Assembly (NCBI GenBank): GCA_938033695.1
Contig: CALHKE010000003.1
Location: forward strand, 1 to 64,000
DNA from: an uncultured Candidatus Saccharibacteria bacterium
GTDB taxonomy: Bacteria; Patescibacteriota; Saccharimonadia; Saccharimonadales; Saccharimonadaceae
DNA: 64,000 nucleotides
Direction of reading: 5' to 3'
Shown here: piece by piece, positions 25,362 through 33,520 of the stretch
How the letters are laid out: each line of letters begins with the position of its first letter
Position numbering within the stretch: position 1 is the first letter of the stretch
Translations under genes and position numbers: made by a program
Notes under the pieces: model-generated
Told to the model about the DNA's origin: nothing
Database searches by the model: none
The model's input: the letters and a program-made list of their open reading frames with translations, nothing else

Positions 25362-25661
25362 TTAATTCAATGCGGTTAAAGCAAAATTCGTCACTGCAGC
25401 AGCTAGCACCACAATAATCAAACCAATCACTGCAAAAACAATTGTATTTTTTGCCTTTGTCACCTTACCCACGTCCCCATGCGCTGTCGCAAAATTTACT
25501 GCCGCCAGCACGATATAAAAGACCGCCACTAACCCGATTAAAGCATAAACATAATTTAAAATCGTGGTTAGCATAAAATTACCTTCTTTATTTGGTAATC
25601 TATTTAAACCTTCATTTAGGGAATCGATATTTTCCAAATCTACTGTTGCAAAGTATTTCAT
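25362..25661 (-). CDS. VirB2/TrbC-like pilin paralogue 6 (short)
   Basis: Only 99 residues and without a classical signal peptide: the N-terminus is polar (KYFATVDLENIDSLNEGL). The two helices and loop (ATAHGDVGKVTKAKNTI) are intact. The ATG follows AAGGAGAG, so the start is well supported. It lacks the cysteine pair of the longer members. A minor pilin or a cap is possible. Confidence 0.78.
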   Translation of the reverse strand: MKYFATVDLENIDSLNEGLNRLPNKEGNFMLTTILNYVYALIGLVAVFYIVLAAVNFATAHGDVGKVTKAKNTIVFAVIGLIIVVLAAAVTNFALTALN

Positions 25662-25669
25662 TTCTCTCC

Positions 25670-26224
25670 TTAGGTTGCACTAATAATTACACTAATAATC
25701 GTATTTGTAATCACCGAGGCAAAAATTGTCAAAATCAAACCAATCACTGCACCCTGAATAATATTCTTACCCTTCGCCGCCTTGTTTGGGTCACCCTCAC
25801 TCATGACGTAAGAAAGACCACCATAAATAATAAACCCAGTTGCGGTTAGGCCTGCCACCAGAGAAATATCATAAATAATATTCATTACCACTACCCAAAC
25901 AAAAGGCGCCCAGTTCGTCGTACCACTATCTGAGGTAGCTGGTTTGCCAATCACACATTTATCATTATCATCACGTGTAGCTAAACCCTTATACCAAGGG
26001 CGAAATCCCAAGAAAACGTTCGCTTCGCAGCTTTCATCTACGTCACCGTCAATCACTGCACCTACCTGAGTCAAAACTTGTTGACCTGAAGCCCCTAAAT
26101 CATTCAAGCTTAAGGCACTCACAGAATCACTTGTCGTAAGTCCTAAAAATCCGGCTAATACCAGAGAAAAAACCCCTAAATTCTTCAAAAATTTTACACC
26201 TAGCTGTCGATTGACCTTTTTCAT
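25670..26224 (-). CDS. VirB2/TrbC-like pilin paralogue 7 (long)
   Basis: 184 residues: signal segment (about 12-38), an 80-residue extracellular part with two cysteines (ESCEANVF, DKCVIGKP), then two helices around MSEGDPNKAAKGKNI. It is the first gene of the minus-strand array. An extended -10 box ends six bases before its ATG, so its mRNA is probably leaderless. It diverges from the VirB6-like gene across a 121-base spacer. Confidence 0.8.
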   Translation of the reverse strand: MKKVNRQLGVKFLKNLGVFSLVLAGFLGLTTSDSVSALSLNDLGASGQQVLTQVGAVIDGDVDESCEANVFLGFRPWYKGLATRDDNDKCVIGKPATSDSGTTNWAPFVWVVVMNIIYDISLVAGLTATGFIIYGGLSYVMSEGDPNKAAKGKNIIQGAVIGLILTIFASVITNTIISVIISAT

Positions 26225-26230
26225 ACATAT

Positions 26231-26239
26231 ATTATATCA
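26231..26239 (-). promoter_or_regulatory. Extended -10 promoter of the minus-strand pilin array
   Basis: On the minus strand this is TGATATAAT, ending six bases before the ATG at 26224. Confidence 0.5.
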
Positions 26240-26290
26240 TGAGTATAGATTTTTCTGCTTTTTATTATTCGGTCGTTTCAGTGGTCAATG

Positions 26291-26319
26291 TTGACTACAT
26301 TACCGTTATGTGATATAAT
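26291..26319 (+). promoter_or_regulatory. Consensus promoter of the VirB6-like gene
   Basis: TTGACT-N17-TATAAT, with TGA before the -10 as well. The expected leader is about 20 bases with no strong Shine-Dalgarno. It faces away from the pilin-array promoter. Confidence 0.75.
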
Positions 26320-26345
26320 AATAAGCATTAATTGAGTTATTTTTT

Positions 26346-29300
26346 ATGAATAAGGGAATCAACCATAGAGGAAAATTCAGCACGGCAATTTTTGTCTTGT
26401 TTTTTACCTTGTTTTCTCTTTTTTCTCCATTAACCACTCTAAATACTTACGCAGCCCCAAATAATTCAAACAATTCTTCTAATTCATCCGAAAATTCTTC
26501 CGAAACTTCCGAAAATGAAGATAATGATTCTGATCACGAATCAGAACAAACCAAAACCCAAAATCAAAACTCAGGAACTACCACCACCGAAACCACCAAT
26601 TCTGAAAATTCCAATCCTGAAAAACAGAACGAGATGAGTTGTTCCGAACAAATCGGCATTCTTTCTTTTATCGTCTGTCCTACCACTGGGCTCCTCGCGA
26701 AGGGAATCGATGCACTTTATTCTACCATTGAAAATTTCCTCGTTATCAAGCCAATTACCACCGATAATAAATCCCCGATTTACATCATCTGGTCTTACGT
26801 TCGCAATATCGCTAATATTATTTTCATTATCTTCCTGCTTTTGATTGTTTACTCTCAGGTTACTGGCCTGGGTTTTTCTAATTACAATATCAAGAAGATG
26901 TTACCAAAGCTCATCATTGCCGCTATTTTGGTTAACTTTAGCTATCTAATTTGTCAGGTTCTCGTCGATGTCAGTAATATTATTGGTAACGCCATCAAAT
27001 CTTTCCTTGAAGGCATCGCCACCACTGCTATTCAAAGCCAACATCCCGAAGCCAAGCTCGACGAACCTCTCAATCTCTATGATATTTTCCTTGCTATCGC
27101 CGGTGGTACTTCACTCACCATTCTGGGTGGCGTCGGTATCGCCACTGCCGTTGCTGCCTCTGGTGGTTTACTTAGCGCCCTCTTTACACTCATCCCAATC
27201 GTCCTCGCTGGTTTTATCGCCGTCGTTATCGGTCTCATTACTATTTCACTTCGCCAAGCCGTAGTTATTCTACTTACCATTACTTCACCACTCATCTTTG
27301 CACTCTACGTCTTGCCAAATACTCATAAGTATTATCTAAAATGGAAATCAATTTTTGCTCAAATGCTAGTCTTCTTCCCAGCCTTTAGCTTCCTTTTTGG
27401 TGTTTCTAAGGTACTTGGCTACCTCTTTATTTTCAGCTCTGAAACCCCTTTTGGTGTAATTATTGGTATTGCCGTCCAAGTCTTACCAATTATGTTCGCT
27501 GTTAAAATGCTCAGTATGTCCAAATCTGTTCTTGGTGACGTCAACCAGGCGCTTAGTGGTATTGGTAGTAAACTTAATAACTCCGTATCCAAAGAATTTT
27601 CTACCGCTGCCAATCTCGCTCGTACCAACTACCAAAAACGTGCCCTCGAGGGTAAAGGTGGCGCTCTTCGTCCAGACATGACTATTAGTCGTATTGCTAT
27701 GCAAAATCAAGCCTTCCGCGAACATAGAGCAAAGCGTAATGAAGAAGATCAAAAACTCTTACTAACTGAACAACTTTTGGCCCGCCAAAATAACACACCA
27801 ATTATCGGTTATCATAAAAACGGCAAGCCAATTTATTCCAAAGCCGATCCAATCAAGAAAAACTCTGAAATGTTGGACGAATATCGCCACCGTGAACTTA
27901 AATACCGTACCGAAAATGCTGGTAAGCGTGTCGAGAACTTCATGAGTAACATGGGAGATTATATCGATAAATATGGTTACCAAAACAGGGAATTAAAAAA
28001 TCTTGCCAAACGCCAGACCGAAAATTTCCTCGAGCAAAAGACTGTCGATCGCGAAATCCATAACAATGATGTTGCTTCCGATAAATTCTATCTCAATAAG
28101 ATGAAAGAAATTAACGAGAAGTATATTGATTCTCATTCTGAAAACAGTGCTAAACGCTTCAATCTTACCGAGTCTGAAATTGCTAAAAACGATAAAGATT
28201 ATCAGAGGTATATTGTTCGCGCCGCTGGTACCAGTGCCTGGGATTATGATCCAGCTCTCAATATCAAAAATCCTAAGCATGTCATTGACGCCATCGATAA
28301 TGTACTGGGTGATATTTCTGTCGATTACGATAGGGAATACCAAGCCAGTCTCAACCGCCGCACTACTTATTACAGCCGTATTCACTCCGGTGTACTTAAT
28401 AATGACTTCAAGAAAGCCATTAATGACGCTGATTTCGAACGCGTGATTGCCACGATGCGTGTCATGGCTACTCGTGGTGACTACGATAAGGTTCTCGAAG
28501 GTATCATAGACCTTTCAGATAATGGCAAAATCATTGCTGGTACTGAAAATGCCAACGTTCTCTTCAAGGAATTGATGGCCTTTAAGGATGCCGACCCAGT
28601 CCTTGGTCGCTTTGGTAAGTTCGGTAATATTGAAACCGCTGCCTGGAGTACTGGTAAACGTCAAGATAATCGTATTACCTTCGAGCAGTTTGCTACTGGT
28701 AAACTTAAAGACCTCGATGGCGAGGAAAAGACTACTAAATTTAATCTTGCTCAAGCTCTCAAAGGTACTTCTCTCGTTAAAGCCGAACGTACCGTCTTCG
28801 GTGAAATTAATAATGTTTCTCAAAAATACGGTGTCGACCTCTTCGATGCCACACTTTCCAACGTCTCTAGTGCCGCTCTTAACTTCCAATCTGGTGGCGA
28901 TCAAATGTACTCTCTCATTAATATGATCACTGGTCTTGATGCTGCCGACTGGAACAACGCCGATACTCGCGACGATAAGGTTCTCGAGCTCACTCAAGAT
29001 CCTAAGAAGAGTAGTATTCTCGAAACTGGTCTAAAGAAAGCCACTACCTTCCTTTCTAAGCAGAAGGCTGCCAATATTATTTCCATGAAATCTGATGTCT
29101 TTAATGGTATTATGCAGCTCTTCACCGCTAAATCTTTCAAGGATCTCACTGCCGATGAATCTGAAATTCCTACCGATCCAATCGAAAAACAGAAATACTA
29201 CGAAGAAAAACTTGCTGAAGCTAAGAATGCTGCCAAAGAAATCTTTGTCAAGCAAATTGAAAGTTCTGATGCTCGTAATGTTATTCTCTCCAGCCAGAAG

Positions 29301-29459
29301 AGTGGTGCCATTGCTCAAATGGATAACAATGTCCGTGCGCTCGTCTTCTCTGATGAACATGGTAATTTAGCCGAAAAAATTAAGACCATGAAAAATAGAG
29401 AAGAAGGCCGCCTCGAGCAAGACGCTAAGAAATATAATCACAAAAAATCTTCAAAGTAA
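26346..29459 (+). CDS. VirB6/TrbL-like T4SS channel protein with large soluble C-terminus
   Basis: A 1037-residue inner-membrane protein. A signal-like segment (about 12-36) is followed by an Asn/Ser/Glu/Thr-rich linker (37-100). A polytopic block from about 105 to 395 has at least six helices, for example IANIIFIIFLLLIVYSQV, LIIAAILVNFSYLICQVL and IVLAGFIAVVIGLITISL. The last 600 residues are charged, mostly helical and probably cytoplasmic. This layout is that of VirB6/TrbL proteins of Gram-positive-style T4SS in CPR genomes. PrgI- and VirB4-like genes directly downstream support the call. No enzymatic motif was seen in the C-terminal part. Confidence 0.8.
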   Translation: MNKGINHRGKFSTAIFVLFFTLFSLFSPLTTLNTYAAPNNSNNSSNSSENSSETSENEDNDSDHESEQTKTQNQNSGTTTTETTNSENSNPEKQNEMSCSEQIGILSFIVCPTTGLLAKGIDALYSTIENFLVIKPITTDNKSPIYIIWSYVRNIANIIFIIFLLLIVYSQVTGLGFSNYNIKKMLPKLIIAAILVNFSYLICQVLVDVSNIIGNAIKSFLEGIATTAIQSQHPEAKLDEPLNLYDIFLAIAGGTSLTILGGVGIATAVAASGGLLSALFTLIPIVLAGFIAVVIGLITISLRQAVVILLTITSPLIFALYVLPNTHKYYLKWKSIFAQMLVFFPAFSFLFGVSKVLGYLFIFSSETPFGVIIGIAVQVLPIMFAVKMLSMSKSVLGDVNQALSGIGSKLNNSVSKEFSTAANLARTNYQKRALEGKGGALRPDMTISRIAMQNQAFREHRAKRNEEDQKLLLTEQLLARQNNTPIIGYHKNGKPIYSKADPIKKNSEMLDEYRHRELKYRTENAGKRVENFMSNMGDYIDKYGYQNRELKNLAKRQTENFLEQKTVDREIHNNDVASDKFYLNKMKEINEKYIDSHSENSAKRFNLTESEIAKNDKDYQRYIVRAAGTSAWDYDPALNIKNPKHVIDAIDNVLGDISVDYDREYQASLNRRTTYYSRIHSGVLNNDFKKAINDADFERVIATMRVMATRGDYDKVLEGIIDLSDNGKIIAGTENANVLFKELMAFKDADPVLGRFGKFGNIETAAWSTGKRQDNRITFEQFATGKLKDLDGEEKTTKFNLAQALKGTSLVKAERTVFGEINNVSQKYGVDLFDATLSNVSSAALNFQSGGDQMYSLINMITGLDAADWNNADTRDDKVLELTQDPKKSSILETGLKKATTFLSKQKAANIISMKSDVFNGIMQLFTAKSFKDLTADESEIPTDPIEKQKYYEEKLAEAKNAAKEIFVKQIESSDARNVILSSQKSGAIAQMDNNVRALVFSDEHGNLAEKIKTMKNREEGRLEQDAKKYNHKKSSK

Positions 29460-29484
29460 TCCCTAAATTAACTCTAGCCTTTTA

Positions 29485-29493
29485 TGCTAAAAT
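29485..29493 (+). promoter_or_regulatory. Extended -10 promoter of the PrgI-like gene
   Basis: TGCTAAAAT ends six bases before the ATG at 29500, in the 40-base gap after the VirB6-like gene. Confidence 0.45.
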
Positions 29494-29499
29494 AGTATT

Positions 29500-30471
29500 A
29501 TGGCTACATATAAGGTCCCACAAGACGTTGAGGCAGAGGATAGACTCCTTGGCCCCTTCACTTTTCGTCAATTCGTTTATCTTTTGATTGCCGCGATTGC
29601 TGGCGCCTTAGCTGCTGCACTCTTTCAAATTTTCCCGTTACTTGCGATTTTACCATTACCGGTCATTATCTTCTTTTTAATCCTGGCCCTACCTCTGAAA
29701 AAAGACCAGCCTATGGAAACCTACCTTGCCGCCATCGTTAGTTTTTATATGAAACCTAACAAGCGCTTCTGGCGTCCTGGTCAAGGTGAGACCACTATTC
29801 AAATCACTGCACCCAAAATTGTCGAAAAATCTCGCACGCGCGATATTAGTGAGGAAGAAGCCAGTCACCGCCTGAGCTTTCTTTCGAACCTCGTCGATTC
29901 CGAAGGTTATGCTATTCGTGGTAATCACAATGGTAATTTTACCGAGAATTTCATCGCAGACACTGAAGATGTCAATGATTTTATGGATGATAGTCAGAAC
30001 CAAAATCTGATTAATCTCATGCAAAAAGAAAAAGTTGCTCGTCATGCTGAAATCATTAATCAAATGAAAGCCGCTATCAATAATACGGAAAATGCCATGG
30101 GTCCTGCCACGATTTCTTCCCATCAAGCCACCCTCGGTTCTAATCCATTTAGTCAAAATCAAACTACTATGAGTCAAACCTCATCGAACCAACCTACGCC
30201 AAATCCGTTTACCCAAAATCAGACCATTCAAAACACCAATACTCTCGCTAACCGCAACCAATCAATTCTAAATTCTAATTATCAAAACCTCGCCAATAAT
30301 CAGAATTTTTCCATTAATACCATTAGCAAAGAGGCGAATCGTTACCGCGAAAACCTTGCGCCAAATGCAGCTCCTCAAACCTTCGTCACCCAAACCCCTT
30401 ACACTCCGAATTTTACTCAGCCACCGACCACCCCTCCTAATATTAATCAAAATCCATTTATTCAACATTAA
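29500..30471 (+). CDS. PrgI (VirB3-like) family protein with Asn/Gln-rich tail
   Basis: 323 residues. The N-terminus is a textbook PrgI domain: YKVPQDVEAEDRLLGPFTFR, then two closely spaced helices (about 27-69) and the FYMKPNKRFWRPG segment. PrgI corresponds to VirB3, the small membrane partner of the VirB4 ATPase. Usual PrgI proteins are about 100-130 residues. Here about 200 further residues follow, rich in Asn, Gln, Thr and Pro and probably disordered. The next gene begins nine bases later. Confidence 0.85.
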   Translation: MATYKVPQDVEAEDRLLGPFTFRQFVYLLIAAIAGALAAALFQIFPLLAILPLPVIIFFLILALPLKKDQPMETYLAAIVSFYMKPNKRFWRPGQGETTIQITAPKIVEKSRTRDISEEEASHRLSFLSNLVDSEGYAIRGNHNGNFTENFIADTEDVNDFMDDSQNQNLINLMQKEKVARHAEIINQMKAAINNTENAMGPATISSHQATLGSNPFSQNQTTMSQTSSNQPTPNPFTQNQTIQNTNTLANRNQSILNSNYQNLANNQNFSINTISKEANRYRENLAPNAAPQTFVTQTPYTPNFTQPPTTPPNINQNPFIQH

Positions 30472-30479
30472 AGGCGCCT

Positions 30480-31523
30480 ATGAATCAAAATAATTTTAAC
30501 CAAAACCAAACCAATCCCCAAATGAATCAGGGAACCATGCCGGGATATCCACAGGCTAATAATCCTCAAATGATGAATCCTCAAACTATGGGTTCTATGA
30601 GTCAGTTTATTCCACAGTCACCTCAAGCCGCTGCTGCTGCTCCACGTCAAATTGTCGACCCTTCTTCCACTCAATCTACACTACTTTTTTCCGAACTTCG
30701 TGACGGTTTAATTATTATGAAAGATGGTTCTTTCCGTGCTGTGGTCGCCTGTAAATCCATCAACTTCGACCTCATGTCTGAACCAGAACGTGAAGGTGTC
30801 GAGTATTCTTATAAGGGTTTTATTAACTCACTCAATTTCACCACCCAGATTCTTATTCGCTCCCAGCGTATCGATATTGCGCCATATATCGAAAAGCTTA
30901 CCGAAATTCGTAAAAACAATGACAATATGCTGCTCGGTGTTTTGATGGATGACTATATCAACTTCATCGACCTACTTTCTCAAGAAGCTAATATTATGGA
31001 TAAATCCTTCTTTATCGTGGTGCCATATTTTATCAATAACGACCTCGAAAAAGCTAGCACTCAAACTAAAAATATCTTTAGTAGTTTTTTCGGTGGTAAC
31101 GACACTAATCTCATTACCAAAATCGATCGCAATACTTATGACAAGGCTACTGCCGAAATCGATAAGCGTGTCGAAACCATTGTTAGTGGTCTCTTCAGTA
31201 TCGGCGTCAACGCTGTTCGCCTTAATACTAAGGAACTTTCTGAGCTCTTCTATAACTTTAATAATCCTGACACTGCCGTACGTGAGCCATTTATTGACTT
31301 TAATAAACTGGGCACTATCTATACCAAAAAAGCCCCAAGCCCATACAGTCAAAATCCTATGCCTAACCCGGCCGCTCCAGTTTCACCTCAACCGGTAGCC
31401 GCTCCTATCCAAAACCCAAATCAAACCCCAGGTCAAAACCAAGCTCAGGCTCCGATGCAAAATCCGATTCAGCCACCAATGAATCCGAATCCCACCAATT
31501 ACCCGGGAAATCAACCAAGATAA
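30480..31523 (+). CDS. T4SS protein with TraC/VirB4 N-terminal-like domain
   Basis: 347 residues. Both ends are low-complexity and rich in Gln, Asn and Pro (about 1-55 and 280-347). The core (about 65-270) matches the pattern of the N-terminal domain of TraC/VirB4-type ATPases: LRDGLIIMKDGSFRAVVAC, SINFDLMSEPERE and MDKSFFIVVPYF. There is no Walker A, so it is not an ATPase itself. It lies between PrgI and the VirB4-like ATPase (GGCGCC-type weak Shine-Dalgarno), consistent with a split or regulatory partner of VirB4. Confidence 0.75.
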   Translation: MNQNNFNQNQTNPQMNQGTMPGYPQANNPQMMNPQTMGSMSQFIPQSPQAAAAAPRQIVDPSSTQSTLLFSELRDGLIIMKDGSFRAVVACKSINFDLMSEPEREGVEYSYKGFINSLNFTTQILIRSQRIDIAPYIEKLTEIRKNNDNMLLGVLMDDYINFIDLLSQEANIMDKSFFIVVPYFINNDLEKASTQTKNIFSSFFGGNDTNLITKIDRNTYDKATAEIDKRVETIVSGLFSIGVNAVRLNTKELSELFYNFNNPDTAVREPFIDFNKLGTIYTKKAPSPYSQNPMPNPAAPVSPQPVAAPIQNPNQTPGQNQAQAPMQNPIQPPMNPNPTNYPGNQPR

Positions 31524-31559
31524 TTTTAAATAATTTTATAAACATAATAGAGGAAACAC

Positions 31560-33383
31560 ATGGCTAAAAAACTTACCGCTGCCGAAATCGCCGCTCAAAA
31601 ACAATCGATGGAAGAAGCAGAAATTCAACGCGCGTTTGAGCAGGGTATTACCACCCTTCGCGATTTAATTTCTCCATCTTCTATTGAAATTCAATCCGAT
31701 CATTTCCGTCTTGGCACCAAATATGGTCGCACTATTTATGTCTATGGTTATCCTCGTACTCTCAGTACCGGCTGGCTCAGTCCTCTCATTAATATCGATG
31801 AGGTGCTCGATATTTCTATTTACATCTACCCGGTCGACACCACTGTCGTGATGAAAAACTTGCGTAAAAAAGTCACTCAGCTCGAAGCCGACATTTCACT
31901 TAATGCCGAAAAAGGCCGCATTCGTAACCCAGAAACCGATGCTGCCATCCAGGACGCCGAAGAGCTTCGTGACCAATTACAACTTGGTTACGAAAAATTC
32001 TTCCGTTTCGGCCTTTATGTTACACTCTGGGCTGATTCACTCGATGAATTAAATTACGTCCAACATAAAATTGAAACCATGTTTGGTCAATTAATGATTT
32101 TTTCTAAGGTTGCCACTTCTCAGCAAGAGCAGGGAATGAACACCACTATGCCGATGGCCACCGATCAATTGCAAATTCGTCGCAACATGAATACCAGCGC
32201 CATCTCGACTTCCTTCCCATTTACTTCTGCCGACCTCACTCAGGAGCGCGGTATTCTTTATGGTGTCAATATGCATAACCAAGGTTTAGTCATTTTTGAC
32301 CGTTTTACTCTTGAAAATGCCAACCTCGTGGTCTTTGCTAAATCTGGTGCTGGTAAATCTTTTGCTGTGAAGCTTGAAGCTATTCGCTCCATGATGATGG
32401 GTACCGAAATTGTTATTATCGACCCAGAAAACGAATATCAAAAACTTAGTGACGCTGTCGGCGGATCTTATGTGCGTCTCTCTCTTAATTCTGATGTCCG
32501 TATCAATCCTTTCGACTTACCAAAAGTCATCGATTCTGAAGATGCTTCTGACGCCTTGCGTGCTAACCTCGTCACCTTACATGGTCTTTTCCGCCTCATG
32601 CTCGGCGGTACCCAAATCGGCCCGAATGGTCAACCAATTTCTTCACTTTCGGCCAATGAAGAAGCTGACCTCGATCAGGCTCTCATTGATACTTATGCTC
32701 GTGCTGGTATTACTTCCGATCCGCTCACTCATCAATCCACCCCACCTACCATTATTAATCTCTACGACACCCTCGCTCATATGGGAGGTTCCGGCCCACA
32801 ACTCGCCCAACGTCTTCGTAAATACGCCACTGGTACTTTTGCGGGTATTTTTTCTCAGCAATCCAATATTGATATTAATAACCAAATGGTCGTCTTCAAT
32901 ATTCGTGACCTCGAAGATGAACTTCGTCCAGTTGCCATGTATATCGTACTCAATCACATCTGGAATATTGTGCGTGCCAAACAAAAACGCCGTATTCTCA
33001 TCGTGGATGAGGCTTGGCAACTCATGAAATATGATGACTCGGCGAACTTCCTTTTCTCCCTCGCTAAGCGTGCTCGTAAATATTATCTCGGTCTCACTAC
33101 TATTACTCAGGACGTCGAAGATTTTATGAGTAATAAAATGGGTCGTGCCATCGTCATGAACTCTTCCATGCAGCTCCTCTTAAAACAATCCGCTGCCGCC
33201 GTTGATGTTTTGTCTGATGTTTTCAAACTTACTGAAGAGGAAAGAAAGCGTCTATCGAGTTTTCCAATCGGTCACGGTCTTTTCTTTGCTGGTCAAAATC
33301 ACGTCCATATCCAAATCGTCGCTTCTGATACCGAAACCAGTCTAATTTCCACCAACCCAACCCGTTACGATAAAACTAACTAA
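31560..33383 (+). CDS. VirB4/TraC-like T4SS ATPase
   Basis: 607 residues. It powers assembly or transport in T4SS. Walker A is VFAKSGAGKSFAVK near residue 258, followed by EIVIIDPENEYQKL. Walker B is RRILIVDEAWQLM near residue 477, with the downstream motifs TITQDVEDFM and QLLLKQS typical of the family. The ATG follows AGAGGAAACAC, a usable Shine-Dalgarno. A terminator follows at 33433, so VirB6-PrgI-TraC_N-VirB4 form one block of the machine. No VirD4 coupling ATPase was found nearby. Confidence 0.93.
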   Translation: MAKKLTAAEIAAQKQSMEEAEIQRAFEQGITTLRDLISPSSIEIQSDHFRLGTKYGRTIYVYGYPRTLSTGWLSPLINIDEVLDISIYIYPVDTTVVMKNLRKKVTQLEADISLNAEKGRIRNPETDAAIQDAEELRDQLQLGYEKFFRFGLYVTLWADSLDELNYVQHKIETMFGQLMIFSKVATSQQEQGMNTTMPMATDQLQIRRNMNTSAISTSFPFTSADLTQERGILYGVNMHNQGLVIFDRFTLENANLVVFAKSGAGKSFAVKLEAIRSMMMGTEIVIIDPENEYQKLSDAVGGSYVRLSLNSDVRINPFDLPKVIDSEDASDALRANLVTLHGLFRLMLGGTQIGPNGQPISSLSANEEADLDQALIDTYARAGITSDPLTHQSTPPTIINLYDTLAHMGGSGPQLAQRLRKYATGTFAGIFSQQSNIDINNQMVVFNIRDLEDELRPVAMYIVLNHIWNIVRAKQKRRILIVDEAWQLMKYDDSANFLFSLAKRARKYYLGLTTITQDVEDFMSNKMGRAIVMNSSMQLLLKQSAAAVDVLSDVFKLTEEERKRLSSFPIGHGLFFAGQNHVHIQIVASDTETSLISTNPTRYDKTN

Positions 33384-33432
33384 TTTAAAAGATAAAGACC
33401 ATTCTAAAAAAATAAACTCAGCATAGTGGCAT

Positions 33433-33463
33433 AAAAATAACTCTGAAAAAAGAGTTATTTTTA
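33433..33463 (+). terminator. Terminator after the VirB4-like gene
   Basis: A 12-bp perfect stem (AAAAATAACTCT/AGAGTTATTTTT) with a 6-base loop, 50 bases after the stop. Confidence 0.88.
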
Positions 33464-33520
33464 TCTAAAAATCAGTCTAACCCACTCGATTTTTTTCCAA
33501 AAATTTCATATAATATTCTT

